The position numbers and the translations under genes were made by a program. Shown one piece after another: positions 16,534-24,659 of a stretch of 57,598 nt of DNA; position 1 is the stretch's first letter; every line of letters starts with the position of its first letter. The notes below the pieces were generated by a model. That model was not told where the DNA came from. It ran no database searches and saw only the letters and a list, made by a program, of their open reading frames with translations. Source of the DNA: Xanthobacteraceae bacterium (GTDB lineage: Bacteria; Pseudomonadota; Alphaproteobacteria; Rhizobiales; Xanthobacteraceae). The stretch spans positions 1 to 57,598 of the forward strand of contig JARLJA010000185.1 of assembly GCA_031291445.1 (NCBI GenBank), in the 5' to 3' direction.

Positions 16534-18468
16534 ATGATGCCGGGTGGGATCACCGAGTCAATCTGGCACTTCGCCGCCTATCTTCACCTTTTCGACGATA
16601 CGGCCCGTGATCGCACGGTTCTGGACGAGGGAGCCTATCGTCCGTCGATTGACGACTATCTCGCCAAGCTGCCGAATTACACCGTCTCGCCGGACGAAGA
16701 TCCTCTGGCGCCCTTTGGCGTCTTCCAACCCGGCGAAGGGGATCTGGAGGACGTCAGGTTGCCGCGCGTCCTGCCGATCAAGCACTTGCACCCGCCGACG
16801 GTACCGGCCCCCGACACTGACAGCGCCCATCCACCGCCGATTGCCAACACCTTTCCGGTATCGGGTGCCGGTGGGGGCGGAGGCGGCGACAGTTTCGTCA
16901 TTCAGGCGTCTTATCAGCCGGGTGGTGAGCAGAGCCTCATCGAAGTTCACCAGATCAACGCTCTCTCGAACGACGGTACGCTCGTGGTTGAAGCGAGTCC
17001 GGAGCTTTCGGCGCTGCTGACGTGGGAAACAGGCAGTACGCTCGACCGCATGGCGGCAGAGTCCGACTACGCGATTCCCGACCAGTGGAAGATCCCGCAG
17101 GACACCGCGCCGCTCGCCAGCTTTGTCCAGCTGTATGATCAGCACCTCGCGGTCGAAAACGGCGCGCCTGAATTGCATTCAGTGGCGCCGGGATACTACC
17201 TCAACGGGACGCTGCAGGATCAGCCGCTGACGCCGCCGGACCAGGCAACGCTTCCGCAGCCGGAGCCGGCCCCCAATGTGGTGCAGAGCGACGGCCTGGG
17301 CCAATGGGCCTATGACGGCGGCAACAGCACCACCAACCTGGCGCAGATCGTCGACATGACGGCGTCGGCGCGGACGATGATCGTTCTGGGCAACTACTAC
17401 AGCACCGATGCCATCTTCCAGACCAACGCCTACACCAACAACGACCACGTGACCGTGGATGGGACCGGGGCCATCGTCAATACCGGCCCGGATCTCGCCA
17501 TCAACATGGCGGACTTCGTGCAGCATCCGGGTGTTTATGCCGATCTTCCGACCTATTTCGCCGGTCCGCAGTGGAGCGTGGAGATCGTAAACGGCGATTA
17601 CTACAACGTCCACTCGGTGATCCAGACCAATTATCTCTCGAACAACAATATCACCGTCCAGGAAAGCGCGGACACGCAGTATGTGGTTCAGGGGGGCGGC
17701 AATCAGCTCGAGAATCTCGCGCAGATCAGCGATGGCGCCTTCGATTATGATCTGATCATCGTCGGCGGAAGCTTTCATAACTTCAACGCCGTCTTTCAGA
17801 GCAACATTCTGCTCAACAACGACGTCGTCAAGGTCTCGGGCAACGGGACGGATCCGAGCCAGACCGTCACGGTGGGCGACAACCAGCTCACCAACATGGC
17901 GACCATCGAGAACTACGGCGGCAACAGCTTTCAGCCCTACGGCGCGGACCTGGCGAACCTCGTCAACGAGATCAAGGCGGGTGTCGCCGAGCTCGATCCC
18001 TCGTTCGGTCAGCTGGTCGCCGGCGACGGCGGCGTGTTCCACGTCCTCTATGTGACCGGCAACTATTACGACATCAACGCGCTGTGGCAGACCAACATCG
18101 TCGCCAACTCCAACGTCGTCATGCAGATGCTCAATCCCGCGTCCGCCGGCGCGCAGTCGTATTACGGCGGTACCGAGAGCCAATCGGTCACGGCTGGAAA
18201 CAACCTCCTGATCAACGATGCCGCGATCATCCAGGCTCTCCCGACGACGGTCAACATCAACGGTCAGGTCTATACCGACACCATCTTGATCCAGGCCAAC
18301 CTGCTCACTCAGCAGAATGACCACGTCACCCAAGCCAATCCTCAGGCGCTTGTTCCCGAAATCATCGCATTCATCGGCACCGCCGAGGCGCCGACCACCA
18401 CCGCGCCGGCGCAACCGGCGACCACGTCGCCGGTTCATGAGGACCCGTTGGCAAGCCTGACACACTGA
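16534..18468 (+). CDS. 644-residue repeat protein, putative type I secretion substrate
   Basis: The ATG at 16534 has GGGAGG at 16523-16528. Residues 1-115 are Pro/acidic with no Sec signal; 111-119 are a Gly linker. From about 120 to 600 the protein repeats two elements. One is G-x-N-x-L-x-N-x-A-x-I, at 262, 318, 388, 448 and 555. The other is V-x-G-x-Y-Y-x(4)-A-I-F-Q-T-N-x-L-x-N-N-x-x-V, near 282, 349, 408, 504 and 573, with a diverged copy near 120. This suggests a beta-solenoid. There are no RTX repeats and no Cys. The tail (610-644) is Thr/Ala/Pro-rich. The exporter gene follows after 65 bases. I do not recognise the family; adhesin or matrix protein is a guess. Confidence 0.8.
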   Translation: MMPGGITESIWHFAAYLHLFDDTARDRTVLDEGAYRPSIDDYLAKLPNYTVSPDEDPLAPFGVFQPGEGDLEDVRLPRVLPIKHLHPPTVPAPDTDSAHPPPIANTFPVSGAGGGGGGDSFVIQASYQPGGEQSLIEVHQINALSNDGTLVVEASPELSALLTWETGSTLDRMAAESDYAIPDQWKIPQDTAPLASFVQLYDQHLAVENGAPELHSVAPGYYLNGTLQDQPLTPPDQATLPQPEPAPNVVQSDGLGQWAYDGGNSTTNLAQIVDMTASARTMIVLGNYYSTDAIFQTNAYTNNDHVTVDGTGAIVNTGPDLAINMADFVQHPGVYADLPTYFAGPQWSVEIVNGDYYNVHSVIQTNYLSNNNITVQESADTQYVVQGGGNQLENLAQISDGAFDYDLIIVGGSFHNFNAVFQSNILLNNDVVKVSGNGTDPSQTVTVGDNQLTNMATIENYGGNSFQPYGADLANLVNEIKAGVAELDPSFGQLVAGDGGVFHVLYVTGNYYDINALWQTNIVANSNVVMQMLNPASAGAQSYYGGTESQSVTAGNNLLINDAAIIQALPTTVNINGQVYTDTILIQANLLTQQNDHVTQANPQALVPEIIAFIGTAEAPTTTAPAQPATTSPVHEDPLASLTH

Positions 18469-18533
18469 CACCGCATACGACGGAGGCAGGTGGTCATCGC
18501 GACCGCTCGCATCACGGCCCAGGAGTAGCGAGT

Positions 18534-20654
18534 ATGAGTTCTCAGGGTAACGACCGTCCGCCGGAAGAGCGGATTGGACAGGCTGTGAGCAGTCAAGAGT
18601 CGAACATCCTGAAGTTCGAAGGGAGGCCCCATCGAGAGCCGCCGCAGGCCACGTCTCAGGACGCGGCGGAGGCAGAGCAGCAGGAGGCGGTCGATCAGGC
18701 CGCGTCGCCCGACAATCAACCGGCGGCGCCCCAGGAACGCCCCCGCGACGAGCACACGGCGGCCCCCAACGGCGGCGGCATGAATGGGCATGGCGCCGAT
18801 GCCGCCGGCGACGGCAATCGCCAAGGCGGTGGCAATGGTGGCGGCGGCCTGAACGGAGGCAACGGCGGCGCCGGCGGTGGTGGCAGTGGCAGTGGTCGGA
18901 AAGCCACGCCGCAGCTGCACAAGCGGATGGGCGACCTCGACTTCCGGGACGTCCTCGGCAGCGGGCTTGGGGCCGCCCGTCGCAACATGGTAACCGTCGG
19001 GCTGTTCTCGATCGTAGTGAACCTGCTCGTCCTCGCGATCCCGGTTTACCTGTTCAACATGTCCGACCGCGTTCTCACCAGCCGCAGCGTCGATACTCTC
19101 ATTATGCTGAGCACGATCGTCGTGATTGCGATCGCCGCCCACGTGCTGATGGACATGATGCGGCGGCTGATCCTGATGCGCGTCGCGGTGGAGGCGGAGG
19201 CGCGGCTGGGCGGTCCGGTCCTCGCGGCAGCGGCCAAGGCCGCGCAAAGCGGATCGAGCCGGGAGTTTCAGACGCTGTCCGACCTGCAGCAACTGCGGTC
19301 CTTCATCACCGGGCCGGTATTGCTCACCATGTTCGATACGCCGGTCGCCCCGGTCTACCTCGCGGTCGTATTCCTGATCCATCCGCAGCTGGGCCTGATC
19401 GTGCTGGGGTCGGCGATCGGCCTCATGGCCATCGCCCTTCTCAATCAGCGGGTCACGGCAGTTCCCTTTACCCGGGCGAACGCGTTCGGGACCCGCGCCA
19501 ACCTGCAGGCCGAGGCCATGGCGCGCAATGCCCAGGTCATCAATGCGATGGGTATGATCCCCGAAGGCGTGCATGTCTGGGGGCAGGAGACCGTCGAATC
19601 GTTGAAGGCCCATGTCGTCGGGCACGACCTCAACATCGTGATGACGGGTCTGTCTAAGTTCCTACGCCTGTGCACCCAGATCGCCATCCTTGGCTGGGGC
19701 GCCTGGCTCGCGCTCGACAACCAGCTCACGGGCGGCATGATCATTGCGGGATCGATCGTCGCCAGTCGCGCGCTTGCCCCGCTCGAAGGTACGATCGAGG
19801 GCTGGCGCCATTTCATTCAGGCCCGATCGGCCTATGCGAGAATCAAGGCGCTGCTGCAGAACTCCCCCTTGAACCTGGATCGCTTGCGGCTGCCGCGACC
19901 CGAAGGGCGTCTGAACGTCGAGCGCATCCTCTATGTGCCGGCCACGACCAAGAAGGTGATCCTCAACGGCATCAGTTTCCAGCTCGAACCGGGGGAATCG
20001 CTCGCCATCGTCGGCCCGTCCGGGACAGGCAAGACGATGCTGGTGCGCATGCTGGTGGGCTCGATCATTCCGACCGCCGGCAATGTCAGGCTCGACATGA
20101 TGGACCTGCGCAACTGGGATCCGCGGCAGTTCGGCGAGAATGTCGGATATCTGCCGCAGGACGTGCAGCTGTTTCCGGCGTCGATCAAGGCCAACATCGC
20201 GAGAATGCGGGACGACGCCAAGGACGAGGACATCTTCGATGCCGCCGAGACGGCGGACGTCCACGAGATGATCTCGGAGTTTTCGCAGGGCTATGAAACG
20301 GTCGTCGGCATGGATGGCAGTCCGCTGTCCGGCGGTCAGCGGCAGCGCATCGGGCTCGCCCGCGCCTTCTACGGCAACCCGCGCCTGCTGGTGCTGGACG
20401 AGCCCAACTCCAACCTCGATTCCAGCGGCGAGATGGCGCTCGCCCGGGCGCTGGTGCGGGCCAAGGAAAAGCGGATGACCGTGGTGGCCGTCACGCAGCG
20501 GCCGGCGCTGCTGCAGAGCGTCGACAAGATCATGATCCTGCAGAGCGGATCCGTTCAGGCGTTCGGCAGCCGGGAGGAGCTGTTGCCGCTGCTCCGCGGC
20601 GGCCGGCCCGGATCGGGGCCGCCGACGAACGGGCCGCCCATGCTGGATTCCTGA
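18534..20654 (+). CDS. Type I secretion ABC exporter (PrtD-like)
   Basis: This 706-residue inner-membrane ABC protein exports unfolded substrates directly to the outside together with a HlyD adaptor and a TolC-type pore. Residues 1-130 are an unusual disordered, Gly/Asn-rich extension absent from typical PrtD proteins (about 570-580 residues). The membrane domain spans about 140-440, and the ATPase follows: Walker A GPSGTGKT (494-501), signature LSGGQ (598-602), Walker B with D622-E623. The switch-loop His is replaced by Gln655 (AVTQRPALL). There is no C39 peptidase domain. The hlyD gene follows after 27 bases. Confidence 0.94.
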   Translation: MSSQGNDRPPEERIGQAVSSQESNILKFEGRPHREPPQATSQDAAEAEQQEAVDQAASPDNQPAAPQERPRDEHTAAPNGGGMNGHGADAAGDGNRQGGGNGGGGLNGGNGGAGGGGSGSGRKATPQLHKRMGDLDFRDVLGSGLGAARRNMVTVGLFSIVVNLLVLAIPVYLFNMSDRVLTSRSVDTLIMLSTIVVIAIAAHVLMDMMRRLILMRVAVEAEARLGGPVLAAAAKAAQSGSSREFQTLSDLQQLRSFITGPVLLTMFDTPVAPVYLAVVFLIHPQLGLIVLGSAIGLMAIALLNQRVTAVPFTRANAFGTRANLQAEAMARNAQVINAMGMIPEGVHVWGQETVESLKAHVVGHDLNIVMTGLSKFLRLCTQIAILGWGAWLALDNQLTGGMIIAGSIVASRALAPLEGTIEGWRHFIQARSAYARIKALLQNSPLNLDRLRLPRPEGRLNVERILYVPATTKKVILNGISFQLEPGESLAIVGPSGTGKTMLVRMLVGSIIPTAGNVRLDMMDLRNWDPRQFGENVGYLPQDVQLFPASIKANIARMRDDAKDEDIFDAAETADVHEMISEFSQGYETVVGMDGSPLSGGQRQRIGLARAFYGNPRLLVLDEPNSNLDSSGEMALARALVRAKEKRMTVVAVTQRPALLQSVDKIMILQSGSVQAFGSREELLPLLRGGRPGSGPPTNGPPMLDS

Positions 20655-20681
20655 ACTGGATCACAAACCGGATCTACGCCC

Positions 20682-22064
20682 ATGAAACTGTTTCGTCGTC
20701 GCACGAGGAAGAATGTCCCGGCGGTCGCCGGCCCCGTCGATATGCTGCCATGGCATGCGTCGCTGCCCCGATCCACCCGCTTGCCGACGATTTCCGGGAT
20801 TCTCATCATGGCGGTGACCGTGATGGGCTTCGGGGTGTGGGGCAATACGGCGCCGATCGCGGGTGCGGTCGTGGCCTCGGGCGTCTTCGTCGCCACCGGA
20901 CAGAACAAGACCATCCAGCATCTCGAGGGCGGCGTGATTCACGAAATCAACGTCCGCGAGGGCGACGTGGTCGAGCCGGGACAGACCCTGGTCGAACTCG
21001 ACCAGACCGCCGCGCGCACCGAACTGCGGAGGCTGTTTCTCCGCGGCGCCAGGCTGACCGCGATGGATGCGAGGCTGCAATCGGAGATGCGCGAGGAGGA
21101 GAAGATCGAATTTCCCAAGGATCTGCTGCGCGCGGCCGTTGATCCCGAAGTCACGGCGATCATCCAGACTCAGGAGCTGACATTTTCGGCCCGCCGCAAC
21201 AATATCAAGAGCGACATTGCGAGCATCGACGAGAGCATCAATGCGCTGAACGAACGGATTGCCGGTTCGAAGATCCAGCTTGAGGGCGTGCGGAAACAGT
21301 TGAGGTTGCTCGCCGAGGAAATCAGCGAGAAGGAATATCTCCTGAAGAACGGGCTGGTCCGCAAGCCGGAGCTGCTGACCCTGCAGCGCAACGAGGCCAA
21401 TCTGGAGGGCGAAGTCGGCCGGATCCTGGGTGAAATCGGCGACGCGAAAGACCGTATTGCCCGCTCGGTCGAGCAGATCAACGGCGTCAGGAAAACCGCG
21501 ATCAAGACGGCGGTCGAACAGCTCCATGAGGTGAGGGGCGAGCTCGCCGACGTCCATGAGCGCATGCTGAGCGCCAAGGGCGTGCTCGACCGGACGACCA
21601 TCACGGCACCGGTGAACGGCGTTGTCGTCAAGCTGCGCTACCACACCAATGGCGGCGTGGTCGAGCCGGGCAAGCCGATCATGGAACTGCTGCCGCTGCA
21701 GGACGAACTGGTGATCGAGGCGCGGGTGCGCCCGCAGGACATCGACAGCGTCAGGCACAGCCAGGACGCCATGGTGCGGCTCACGGCGCTGAGCCAGCGG
21801 GTGACCCCGATGATTTCGGGCAAGGTCGTCTATCTGTCGGCTGACACCCTGCCGGACGAACGGAAGTCCATGCAGGTTGGACCGACGGACATCTATCTCG
21901 TCCGCGTCAAGCTCAACAAGGCCGAGGCTGCCGACATTCCCGGCTTCAAGGCGGCGCCGGGCATGCCCGCCGAGGTCTTCATCAAGACCACCGACCGGAC
22001 GTTCTTCCAGTACATCGTCAGGCCGATCCACGACAGCATCGCGCGCGCGTTCCGGGAGCGCTGA
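20682..22064 (+). CDS. HlyD-family type I secretion adaptor
   Basis: This 460-residue membrane-fusion protein links the ABC exporter to the outer-membrane channel. A single membrane helix lies at about residues 35-57, followed by the lipoyl half-motif QHLEGGVIHEINVREGD and long coiled-coil helices at about 105-280. The second lipoyl half (TITAPVNGVVV) and beta-barrel domains end in the family's PGMPAEVFI signature near the C-terminus. It is in one operon with the ABC gene upstream and the acetyltransferase-TPR gene 37 bases downstream. No TolC-type gene is in the window, so the pore must be encoded elsewhere. Confidence 0.95.
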   Translation: MKLFRRRTRKNVPAVAGPVDMLPWHASLPRSTRLPTISGILIMAVTVMGFGVWGNTAPIAGAVVASGVFVATGQNKTIQHLEGGVIHEINVREGDVVEPGQTLVELDQTAARTELRRLFLRGARLTAMDARLQSEMREEEKIEFPKDLLRAAVDPEVTAIIQTQELTFSARRNNIKSDIASIDESINALNERIAGSKIQLEGVRKQLRLLAEEISEKEYLLKNGLVRKPELLTLQRNEANLEGEVGRILGEIGDAKDRIARSVEQINGVRKTAIKTAVEQLHEVRGELADVHERMLSAKGVLDRTTITAPVNGVVVKLRYHTNGGVVEPGKPIMELLPLQDELVIEARVRPQDIDSVRHSQDAMVRLTALSQRVTPMISGKVVYLSADTLPDERKSMQVGPTDIYLVRVKLNKAEAADIPGFKAAPGMPAEVFIKTTDRTFFQYIVRPIHDSIARAFRER

Positions 22065-22101
22065 CGCGCCAGGGGAGGGATCTCGACTCGGAGAGGACCA
22101 G

Positions 22102-23628
22102 GTGCAGATCGATCTCATTGCTGATCCGGCGGCCTTCGGGCGCCTCAGAGACAATTGGAACGCGGTCTACGCGGCGGACCCGGCGGCGCAGCTGTTCCTG
22201 TCGTGGGACTGGTTGTCGGGCTGGTTGCCTCAACTGCAAGGACCATGGCTGATCCTCGCGGCGCGCGAGGACAAGTCGCCAGCAGGCCGATATTGCGCCT
22301 TTTTTCCTCTGCGCATGGAGACCCGGTTCGACGAGTCCGGCAGGTTTGTCAACGAACTGAAGATGGCCGGCAACCACGCTGCCGACTACACGGGCTTGAT
22401 CTGTACGCCGGAGGCGGAGGGACGTGTTGTCGCGGCTTTCGGTCGCTACCTGAAGCAGCAACTGCATTGGGCCCGGCTTCATCTCGACAATTTCAGTTCC
22501 GGTCGAACCCGGCTCAACCATCTACTCGCACATTTCCCCAAGGCCGGGTTCGCGACGACCGAGGTCGACCGGGTCAGCAAGGTCGACGGCATCGACAACA
22601 ACGTCTGCCCCTGTGTCGACCTGCCTGGCGACTGGGACGCCTATCTGGCGACTCTGAGCGCGAATACGCGGCAAAAACTCCGTCGGGTTCTGAGGCTGAT
22701 CGACGCTGGGGACGAGTTCCGCGTCACACATGCTACCAGGGAGACTGTCGAGCGCGACCTCGATGGGCTGCTCCGGTACTGGGCGATCAAGTGGCGACCG
22801 CGCAAGGGCGATCTCGTGGATGGCCTGGTCCGCTCCAATCGTAACATGCTGCTGCGCAGCTTCGAGCGCGGGCTTCTGTTCCTGCCGGTGTTGTGGCAGG
22901 GCGAGCGGCCCCTGGCGGCGCTTGCCACGCTGGTGGACGCCAACAAGAGGTCATGGCTGTTCTACATGACCGGACGCGACGAGACGTTCGACGGGCCGCC
23001 GCCCGGACTGATCCTGCACGGTCACAGCATTCGATTTGCCATCGCCAACGGGGTTTCGCGCTACGATTTTCTCCGCGGCAACGAGCGCTACAAGTACTCG
23101 TTTGGGCCCCGCGAAACGCGGATTGCCTGCTTTACCGTCGCGACGCGCGATGGCCGCAACCTGGGCAATCGGTTTGATCCATGGGTGGTGCCCGACGTTC
23201 TGAAGGAGGCGACCGCGCTGCATCAGACGGGCAAGCTGGCCGAGGCGGAGCGAGGCTACCAGCAGATCCTGGCCGTCGCCCCGCGCCATCCGGACGCGCT
23301 GCACCGGCTCGGCCAGTTGCTCACCACGCGTCAGCGGCATCTCGAGGCCATGCGGGTGTTCAAACTCCTGACCCAGGTCAAGCCGGAGGCGACGAAGGCC
23401 TGGCTCTGTCTGGCGGAGGCCTGCGAGAGGTCGGAACGCCATGAAGAGGCCGTGAAGGCCTACCAAGAACTGTTGGCGCTTTCTCCCGGCGCGACCTCGA
23501 TCTCCGACAGGCTTGACCAGGTGTTGTCCCGGACTGGCCGGGAGGGCGCCGCCGCTACCGAACAGGCCGCGGACCGAACCGCCCATTCCGATGCCCGCTC
23601 GCAGGTGGACACGCCCGTTTTCTCGTGA
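22102..23628 (+). CDS. BioF2/CelD-like acetyltransferase with C-terminal TPRs
   Basis: The chosen start is a GTG at 22102 with GGAGAGG just before it, giving 508 residues. Residues 1-345 match the GNAT-type BioF2-like/CelD fold, seen in FLSWDWLSGWLP, LSANTRQKLRR, the WLFYMTGRDE strand and the acyl-CoA-site region YDFLRGNERYKYSFG. Residues about 360-470 are three tetratricopeptide repeats (LHQTGKLAEAERGYQQIL and following). Such acetyltransferases modify polysaccharides or amino groups. Here it closes the type I secretion operon. It may modify a substrate or matrix component, but that is inference. The tail after 475 is polar and disordered. Confidence 0.82.
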   Translation: MQIDLIADPAAFGRLRDNWNAVYAADPAAQLFLSWDWLSGWLPQLQGPWLILAAREDKSPAGRYCAFFPLRMETRFDESGRFVNELKMAGNHAADYTGLICTPEAEGRVVAAFGRYLKQQLHWARLHLDNFSSGRTRLNHLLAHFPKAGFATTEVDRVSKVDGIDNNVCPCVDLPGDWDAYLATLSANTRQKLRRVLRLIDAGDEFRVTHATRETVERDLDGLLRYWAIKWRPRKGDLVDGLVRSNRNMLLRSFERGLLFLPVLWQGERPLAALATLVDANKRSWLFYMTGRDETFDGPPPGLILHGHSIRFAIANGVSRYDFLRGNERYKYSFGPRETRIACFTVATRDGRNLGNRFDPWVVPDVLKEATALHQTGKLAEAERGYQQILAVAPRHPDALHRLGQLLTTRQRHLEAMRVFKLLTQVKPEATKAWLCLAEACERSERHEEAVKAYQELLALSPGATSISDRLDQVLSRTGREGAAATEQAADRTAHSDARSQVDTPVFS

Positions 23629-23900
23629 TCGCTTCATCGTGCGCGCGGTAGCGGTGGGCAGCGGTCGCACCATCGTCCGAACCATCGTCGATCTATGCCG
23701 CAGCCTTGGCGTCCAGTGCGTGCGTGGTGGAGGGCGCCGAAACCGCGGCCCAGGTCGGCATCCTGCGCGAGCTGGGGTGCGAAATCATGCAGGGATACTT
23801 TTTCGCCGAGCCGATGGCGGAGGATGAGGTCGCGGGCTTCATCGCCGCCGCAGGCGCGGCGGCTGGTGGGGATCGCGCGACCTGCGCGGCGCAAGCGGGA
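23629..23900 (+). pseudogene. EAL-domain fragment, frameshifted remnant
   Basis: Directly after the acetyltransferase stop the sequence encodes R-T-I-V-R-T-I-V-D-L-C and then, in another frame, V-V-E-G-A-E-T-A-A-Q-V-G-I-L-R-E-L-G. This is the end of an EAL domain. It aligns with 12602-12780 of the GGDEF-EAL gene at about 92% DNA identity. A 4-base TGCG duplication at 23721-23724 breaks the frame, there is no start codon or upstream EAL portion, and the stop of the other copy is lost (TAA to CAA). It is therefore a remnant. The 23901-24046 stretch up to the tRNA shows nothing recognisable. Confidence 0.85.
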
Positions 23901-24049
23901 TTGGGCAGCGCTCGATCGAGAGCGCGTCGGGCGCGCGGGTGTGGGCGGGCGAGCAGCCCTGCTGCGTGTGGCTGTGCCAAGACTGCGACGATGAATTGGG
24001 CCGGCGGAGGCTATCGCCTGTGTGTCCGGACCGGTCAGTGATCTAGTGG

Positions 24050-24139
24050 CGGAGAGGGAGGGATTCGAACCCTCGATACAGCTTGAGACCGTATGGCGCT
24101 TTAGCAAAGCGCTGCCTTCAGCCACTCGGCCACCTCTCC
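24050..24139 (-). tRNA. tRNA-Ser (anticodon GCU)
   Basis: The minus strand reads a class II tRNA. The 7-bp acceptor GGAGAGG (24139-24133) pairs with 24051-24057. The D-arm has GGCCGAGTGGC. The anticodon stem GCGCT/AGCGC encloses loop TTGCTAA with anticodon GCT. A long variable arm and the T-arm GGTTCGAATCC follow. CCA is encoded at 24049-24047. It decodes AGC/AGU serine codons. Its 3' end points to the secretion locus and EAL remnant, which is the side where mobile elements usually insert. Confidence 0.96.
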
Positions 24140-24659
24140 GTCAGCGCTGCATATGCCCGACGCCGCCGCCGCCTGCAAGCTGGAGATTTGCAATCTCGCG
24201 GCTGTTCCCCGGCGGCGGCCGCAGCCCACCCTCGGTGGCCGCTCGCCGGCGCGCCCGCCGGGCCACAGTCGCTTCGCGGGCGCCTGAAATAGCCAAATAA
24301 TATCAATGCCATGACTGGCTCCCGCGGGGCAGCCGAGCCATCTGCGCGGCCGGGGCAGACGAGGAGAATGGGGACACCCGCCGCGCCGTCGGCGGCCATT
24401 CCACCACGCCGCCGCGGCGCCGGTCGGTCGCGATCGGCCGCCGCGAGCGTTGCCGCGAGGGCGGAGCCATGCGGCCGAAGCGTCGGTCACGCCAACGCGA
24501 ATCGCAGACCGGTCGCGGCCACCTCAAGACGGGCCGACACTCCGGCTCCCGATATCGAGATCCCCGTTCGACGAAAAATGCCCTCGGGCAAGTCGACAGT
24601 GGAACGCAGCCTTGACCTGGCTCAACACCTCCATCGCGCCGCGCTGATCCGATGCCGGC
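24140..24659. other. Intergenic region between tRNA-Ser and ppsA
   Basis: These 520 bases contain no convincing gene. The left edge has the tRNA promoter. An AT-rich patch at 24286-24310 in otherwise very GC-rich DNA may hold the ppsA promoter. Bases 24398-24420 are a 23-base exact match to 33300-33322, at the end of the lytic transglycosylase gene. Confidence 0.5.
24150..24178 (-). promoter_or_regulatory. Promoter of tRNA-Ser
   Basis: On the minus strand TTGCAG (24178-24173) and CATATG (24155-24150) are spaced by exactly 17 bases. The -10 ends 10 bases before the tRNA 5' end (24139). Position and spacing fit a sigma-70 promoter. Confidence 0.55.

Noticed and set aside
15522-18468. RTX calcium-binding repeats in the presumed secreted proteins.
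   Set aside because: No G-G-x-G-x-D-x-U-x nonapeptides were found. Gly-rich parts are plain linkers or Q-G repeats.
12830-24050. Integrase or transposase that would prove a mobile island.
   Set aside because: None found in either strand of this stretch; an island origin remains only an inference.
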